A DNA stretch of 64,000 nt from assembly GCA_019671005.1 (NCBI GenBank), contig CM033741.1, positions 1,736,001 to 1,800,000 on the forward strand, in the 5' to 3' direction. Numbering within the stretch: the stretch's first letter is position 1; each line of letters starts with the position of its first letter. The stretch is from Hibiscus mutabilis (taxonomy: Eukaryota > Streptophyta > Magnoliopsida > Malvales > Malvaceae). Below the pieces are notes generated by a model. The model did no database searches. It had not been told where the DNA came from and was given only the letters and a program-made list of their open reading frames with translations. The translations under genes and the position numbers were made by a program. Shown here piece by piece: positions 58,706-64,000 of the stretch.

Positions 58706-59180
58706 GCACCATCGTAAACATGTGTTCTCCTCGTAAACATGTATTCTCGTACTCTTACGTGAAAGTTAAATAACAAACAAAAACCAGAACATACCACAAA
58801 ATCGACTAAAACAAGACTACCAACCCATTTTTCCATTTTCTTCATGCAAACGAATACACCAAGATAGTGTTTTTAACACGATTTTCACACCCTTTAGGAT
58901 GTCTTATACGCACAGAATGTTGCACCATTATAAACATGTGTTCTCCTACTACAATGTGAAAGTTAAATAACAATAAAAAACTGCGAAAATACCACAAGAT
59001 CGACTCAAACATCATTACCGACCTAAGTTTCCATTTTCTTCATGCAAAGGAACACGGAAAGATAGCATTTTTAACGCAATTTATACACTGCTTCGGCTGT
59101 CTTATACACGCTGATTTTTACACCATTTTTAAGAGATGTATCAGTACTAAGAGGTAAAAGTCCAAAACCAAGAAAAATTA
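58706..59180 (+). repeat. Tandem repeat, about 200-bp unit, 2 full copies and a partial
   Basis: Copies start at about 58706, 58922 and 59121 (periods about 216 and 198). Shared segments include AAACATGTGTTCTCC, GAAAGTTAAATAACAA and TTTCCATTTTCTTCATGCAA. They lie just inside the right end of the composite MULE. Confidence 0.85.
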
Positions 59181-59460
59181 TCGTTTTTGCCCAAGAAAAT
59201 TAACCACAAACAAGGCTATCGAGCATTGTTTAAACATCAGGATTGCGAAGTGCAGGACGCGAGTTGAACCATGTATCGCGATATATTTGCGCTAATTCGT
59301 TACAATTTCTCGTGGAACTTGCATCCTACATGATGCGAGTTTCGTCTTTTTATTTTTATTTTTGAACTTAAAGGATAACAAAAAACACGTCGAACTAAAG
59401 ACGCGTCCTGAGAAAAACGAGGTTAAAAATCGAGTTTTACAGGCTGCGAGTTACCCTTAC

Positions 59461-60938
59461 GTGAGCCGAATGAAAAGTATTTTTTCAAATATTGTTGAAA
59501 GAGGATATTTAGCCAAATAAATTCCCAAAAAAAATATTTGGCCAATTACCCCGTTATCCCGTTCATTTTAGTGGTCTGGATGTTATTTATTTAGTTCTTT
59601 AAAAAAACAGCAATTTGGCACCCAAAATAATATTTCTTCCATTTTAATATATAAATAGTCAGCCGATCAAAATATGACATTTGAAATGACAATGTGAAAT
59701 AAGTGAAACAATAAATCATATTGACATTTGATAGACTCACATTTATTTAGGAGGGGTCATGCCGTTTCTTTAAATTTTTGGATTTTATTATAACTATTAA
59801 AATCCATTCAATTTTGATATTGGGTAAAATAAGTTAAATCCTCGCTATTTTTATTTAAATACTTTTTAGATATATATATCAATTATAAATTTAAACAAAA
59901 TAAATCTTAACTTTGAATTTTAACTTAATAATTAGATCTTGACTTATATTTTATTTAAATAAACCTCTAATCTATCATCTGATTTCGTTCCTATATTTTA
60001 AAATGTCACATTAAATAACACCTTAATATATTATAATATAATTAACTCTAAAATTGAACTTATAACACATAAAATTGTATATATAAAGGCGAAATATTAT
60101 TAAGTGTTTTTCTTTTGGTATAAATATGTTATTGGTCTTTTATGTCCAAAAAATATGTTATTGGTCTTTGTATTATTTCAAATTTTGAAATCTAATCTTG
60201 ATTTTTTTAAGAAATTGAGTCTTTATATTGTTTTTATTTAAAAATATTTGTTCATCCCTTAACTTTTATTCAGTTTTATTGTTAATTGTTGGCTTGGTGG
60301 TTATAAAAAGTAAAATAACTTTTTTAGTTCATTACATTTACAATTGTATCAATTTGACTCCTAAAAGTTGTAAACGTAGATGATTGAAAAGTTGTGTTTG
60401 TTCAATTAATGATAATTTTGTATTTATTTTTAAAAGTAAGGATCAAATTGATAAAAAAAACTATAATATATGGGCTTAAAAAAGTTACTTTACCTTTTTA
60501 TAGTTGTTAAGTCAACGGCTAATAATATAATTAAACAAAAGTTATGAGAGACCAAAGTTTTTAAATAAAAAATAATTCATCAACTCATTTCGTAAAAATT
60601 AAAGTACAATAACAAAATTTTAAAATAGTAACCTTTAGTGGTTTAAAACTTTTCTTTTCCCATAGCATGTTAAAAAGGAGTAAATACATGGAGAGATTTG
60701 AACAAAAATCTCCTACTCATTTTTTGTGTCTCTTTCTATATTTCAACATTAAAATATTAAATTTTAAAAAATAATCCTAAATTCTGAATCTTAAACCATA
60801 CACCCTACTTCAAATTCTCTTAATACTGACCCTAAATTTTTTGTATGAAGAATATATAGGGCACCGAAAAAGACAAACAATTTTTATCCGAGAGATTCAT
60901 ATTTTGGGTGGTCTTATGAATGCAATGCTTTCCCCAAC
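59461..60938. other. Intergenic, AT-rich
   Basis: No gene recognised. Confidence 0.5.
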
Positions 60939-61103
60939 CAGGGACAGAGCTGTTTGATGATTGGAGGGGATCTTGCCCCACGCACAAGTTTTCTTTTTAG
61001 CTTTTTATTCACATACCCACATAAATTATTATAATTATACATTTGTCCATCAGCTTTAAACATTTATATATTTTTTTAATTTTAAATCTTAATTCCGTCC
61101 TTG
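60939..61103. mobile_element. Tip100-like hAT relic
   Basis: Ends are CAGGGACAGAGCT and (complement) CAAGGACGGAATT, with a GGGGATCTTGCCCCAC sub-end. About 165 bp, no coding capacity. Flanking 8-mers do not match convincingly. Confidence 0.5.
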
Positions 61104-64000
61104 TACCGACCTACGTTTGAAAACAAGGACAAAAATACCACTCTGCCACACGAATTCCTTTCCCTAGATTTTACACTGCCACACGAATTCCGGCCGAAAG
61201 TTATATATAATTCTAATGGTGAACTGGAAAGCTTTTGGTTCGTTTTCATATACCATGAAATTAAGGCTGCTGATCAATCCAAAAACTAACAATTTATTCA
61301 CTAAACTAAACACACATATATATATATATATACATATTCATTGAAAAATCGCGCTTTTACCCTCACGAGATCTTCTTCTACCAATGAGTAGGTAAGATTA
61401 CATGTTTTTAATTGTTGCCCTAATGATGATACCTAATATCATAGGGGGAAAAAGATGATCAGATATTGTAAAGATGCTTTTGATATTGGCTGATAAATTC
61501 TTCATTGGAACATCATTAAGTCTTGGGTGCAATAAGCACTAGAATAAAGGCTGCTTGGGAGTTAAAAAATATCAAAATTTGGGAATTTAGAAAAAGATCT
61601 ATAACCCCAAAACAAGTGGATTACTTTTGCCAAATAATTATTAAAGACAACATAAATATATTGCAATAATTATGTTTTGAGAGTATTCCCATTCATCCAA
61701 GTACATTAATCTTCTTTGAATTAAAAACTATGGAAAGTGATACACCACCATAAAAAAGGAATTAACTAAGCTAATCATTAACCTTAAGTTGGCATAAAGA
61801 GCCACCACAATTTATACCATGGATCTTCCTTTGTACCATAAAATGTTCTTAATCTTCGGCACCTTATTAATCTGTCTTTATAAATTAGTAAAAGGCTCAA
61901 TTTTGTGTTTACATATTGTGATGCATGAGAAGAAGAAAAGACATTAATCTAACATTAGAAAGAAAAAGGAAAGTCTTAGAATATAAATACAGTGGCGCTA
62001 TACATTCTATTATACATGCTTTTTAGAAAGAGAATAATGGTTCCGTAACAAATGGTATTGGAACGATCATTTGACTGCTCGATTTTACGTCGAGCGCCCA
62101 ATAATGAGCTAGATAACGCGAATAATTGTAACAGTAGCCCATCACGAGACCAAATAATTCATGACGAGATTGGAAGCTAATTAATTAGTTCTCAAAATGC
62201 TTCCGGTAGTGTAGCAAAAAAATTTAAGGTTGAAGGTGCAAGAGGCTAATTAATCCAGCTTTATCGTGGTGGTGGGGTTTTGAGAATAGGGACCAAAGCG
62301 TGGTGAGTAGTCAGCCAGACGTGGCATCGCCGTGGTAGGCTTTAGTGGGCTTAGCACTATGGCATAATTTGTGAGCCCCCTGATGAATCATTGCCATGCC
62401 AAAGTGACATGTCTAATCATGGCAAAGAAATTGTGCCCCCCCAACCTTTTTCTTTCTTTCTTTTTGGAACTGCAGCGTCTTGTTTCTCCTTCCTTGTCTT
62501 GGGGGGACCATGTTTTTAGTAACCGAAAGTCATCATATCTCTCGGTTATGGCGGTTTTTTCAGTTGGCCCCTTTACCCGTTTTTGAATGCTCCCTCTCCC
62601 AGATTGTCCTTTCCATTTTGGGTCAATTTGTAGTTTTGCAAGCCGATCATATCATTATTATTATTAATTTCACGCAATGATACAAGATTTTCTTATATTA
62701 ATATATATTTTTAAAAAAATCAAAATATCTTATATAATAGACAAATTTTAACGACTAGCTGAAGTGGCGTTGAGCAAATCTCCATCTCCTTTTGTTCCAA
62801 AATCACTCTCTCACACACACATTCACCAAAGTAGATGAGAAAATAATCACAATTTATAATATCTTTAAGCCATGTAAGTGCAACTTGCACACCGATACAG
62901 TCACAGACTTCATGGCATATTCATAAATTTTTTTAGGGTGGACACAAATCAAAATATTTTTTAAAGCGGGTATAATTAATAAAAATCTCAAAATTTCATG
63001 GTGGGTATAAATCATAAATTTTTTTGATTAGCATAATTTTTTTTAAAAAAGCGGGTAGAATTAATAGCTTAACAACAGTTGATTAGGCAAGCAGGAAAAC
63101 TTTTTTGGAGAAAATAATGTTAATAATTTACACTTGTGGAAACATAACTTTCTTAATGTGAAAAATATGAGACAAAATCGCAGCTGGTATTGATTCAAAA
63201 GCAAAGGAACTGCTTGTTTCAATAACCGTTTTACAGGGGGCGGCGGTGAAAAGATGTAATCCCATTTTTGGCTCAACTTTACGTTTACTATATTTTCTAT
63301 CTTCGTTAGAGACTATGTACACAGAATGTACACAGAGTGCCCAATAATGCATGCGTTGAACTTGTAAAAGAGATAAATTCTTTGTCGTTTCTACCACTAG
63401 ACATTATATAAATAGTCTGAAAACTACAAGGCTTCTTTCTTTGACTGTTGCATGGAAGTTTCGTACGAATAATTGAAGAGAAAATTTCTCATAGTTTGAC
63501 TGTTTTATGGGGACAAATAAACTCGCATTTGTCTTGTACATTTTAATAATGGACATACCTTTAATTGATGCTCAGCTAGTGTTAAACCTTATCTTCTAAA
63601 GTCTAAATCATAAAATCTATTCTTAAGTTTTTCACCGTAAGTGCATAGAATATTTTCTCTATCCAAAATATTATTTAATATTGTCACATGTAACGCGTTA
63701 GATAAAAATATATTATAATTAGAGATACTTCTTAACAAAATTTTATTTGTACCATAGTTCAAGAAAATAATAATTTGTACACAATCAACAGTTTCATGTT
63801 GGGAGTATGACAAAATAAATCATCAAAGTCATTTTAAAATGATAGAAAGGTAGACCACATGTGACAATACCCAATAACATCATTGCATACTTCATCTGAA
63901 GTTTTATAATTTTTTTTATAGGAATTATGACTCTCATTAATAAGATCAGTTATACTAAAAAAATTGATAAAAATAAAGCTTTTGAGTTCATATACCATGC
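61104..64000. other. Intergenic; no gene recognised
   Basis: Contains a short (TA)n run at about 61316-61331 and a CTTT run near 62450. The part 62200-62600 is more GC-rich than its surroundings and could be the leader or promoter of something unseen, but no coding frame is convincing. Confidence 0.45.

Larger units (their letters stand above)
51461..59460. mobile_element. Composite, decayed MULE region with PMD pseudogene
   Basis: A left block GCATCCTGTAGGACGCGAGT plus CCACGAGAAATTG (51461-51494) is inverted relative to 59301-59340. Similar GACGCGAGTTT-type motifs also occur at 52730-52890, 55460-55680 and 59250-59460. Inside are a minus-strand transposase N-terminus, a plus-strand PMD pseudogene, a plus-strand DNA-binding fragment, another minus-strand N-terminal fragment and a plus-strand transposase C-terminus. 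The mixed orientations imply at least two nested or rearranged MULEs. No target duplication was found. Confidence 0.7.

Noticed and set aside
58706..59180. CRISPR-like regular repeat
   Set aside because: Units are about 200 bp, contiguous without spacers, and in a plant nuclear context.
61101..61289. 62-codon open frame with an internal ACACGAATTCC duplication
   Set aside because: Starts inside a transposon relic and has no homologous features.
62371..62586. 71-codon plus-strand frame in a GC-richer patch
   Set aside because: No domain and no conserved splice context; recorded only as possible leader DNA.

Overview
This is a nuclear window from a flowering plant: AT-rich, with short GT-AG introns and dominated by transposable elements. 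The plant mobile domain (PMD) MULEs and the ORF1-bearing Tat retrotransposons look like those I know from cotton-like Malvaceae, but that placement is inference. Only two host genes look intact. One is the 3' part of a WD40-repeat gene (557-1949, +). The other is a complete intronless AP2/ERF transcription factor of the RAP2.4-like (DREB A-6) type (16583-17557, +). A third host locus, 20777-26033 (-), is a pseudogene of the ER-Golgi cargo-cycling protein ERGIC3/Erv46. Thirteen exons can be traced, with stops, frameshifts, damaged splice sites and several transposon insertions.

Region by region. 1-2 kb: WD40 gene. 2-8.2 kb: gene-poor DNA with a hAT element (4586-5234), a small Tip100-like hAT (6743-6897) and an unassigned open frame. 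8206-15433: a structurally complete Mutator-like element (MULE) with a perfect 9-bp target duplication and TIRs of about 0.7 kb, carrying a PMD gene (+) and a MULE transposase (-) convergently transcribed from the two TIRs. 15.4-17.6 kb: ERF gene with promoter and long leader. 19092-20166: solo LTR with a 5-bp target duplication and an array of GTATCGATAC palindromes. 20.8-26 kb: ERGIC3 pseudogene. 26.3-28.6 kb: RNase H-like fragment, first copy of a dispersed repeat, and an LTR-like promoter segment. 28640-35785: 5' half of a Tat-type Ty3/gypsy retrotransposon on the minus strand, interrupted by a 1517-bp LTR-bounded insertion. 35786-47323: a second, plus-strand Tat element with gag, protease, RT, two RNase H domains, integrase, a 34-bp minisatellite and a 3' LTR. 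47.4-49.1 kb: second copy of the dispersed repeat. 51.1-59.5 kb: MITEs, then a decayed composite MULE region with a second PMD pseudogene and transposase pieces in both orientations. 59.5-64 kb: no gene recognised.

The most interesting system is the PMD-carrying MULE. Its layout mirrors maize MuDR: two convergent genes, each promoted from a TIR. A PMD gene takes the place of mudrB. A second PMD/MULE association at 51-59 kb, whose repeats share the same style of hairpin-forming unit but not the sequence, suggests the pairing recurs rather than being a single chance capture. Both window copies are disabled by stop codons, so activity would need intact relatives elsewhere.
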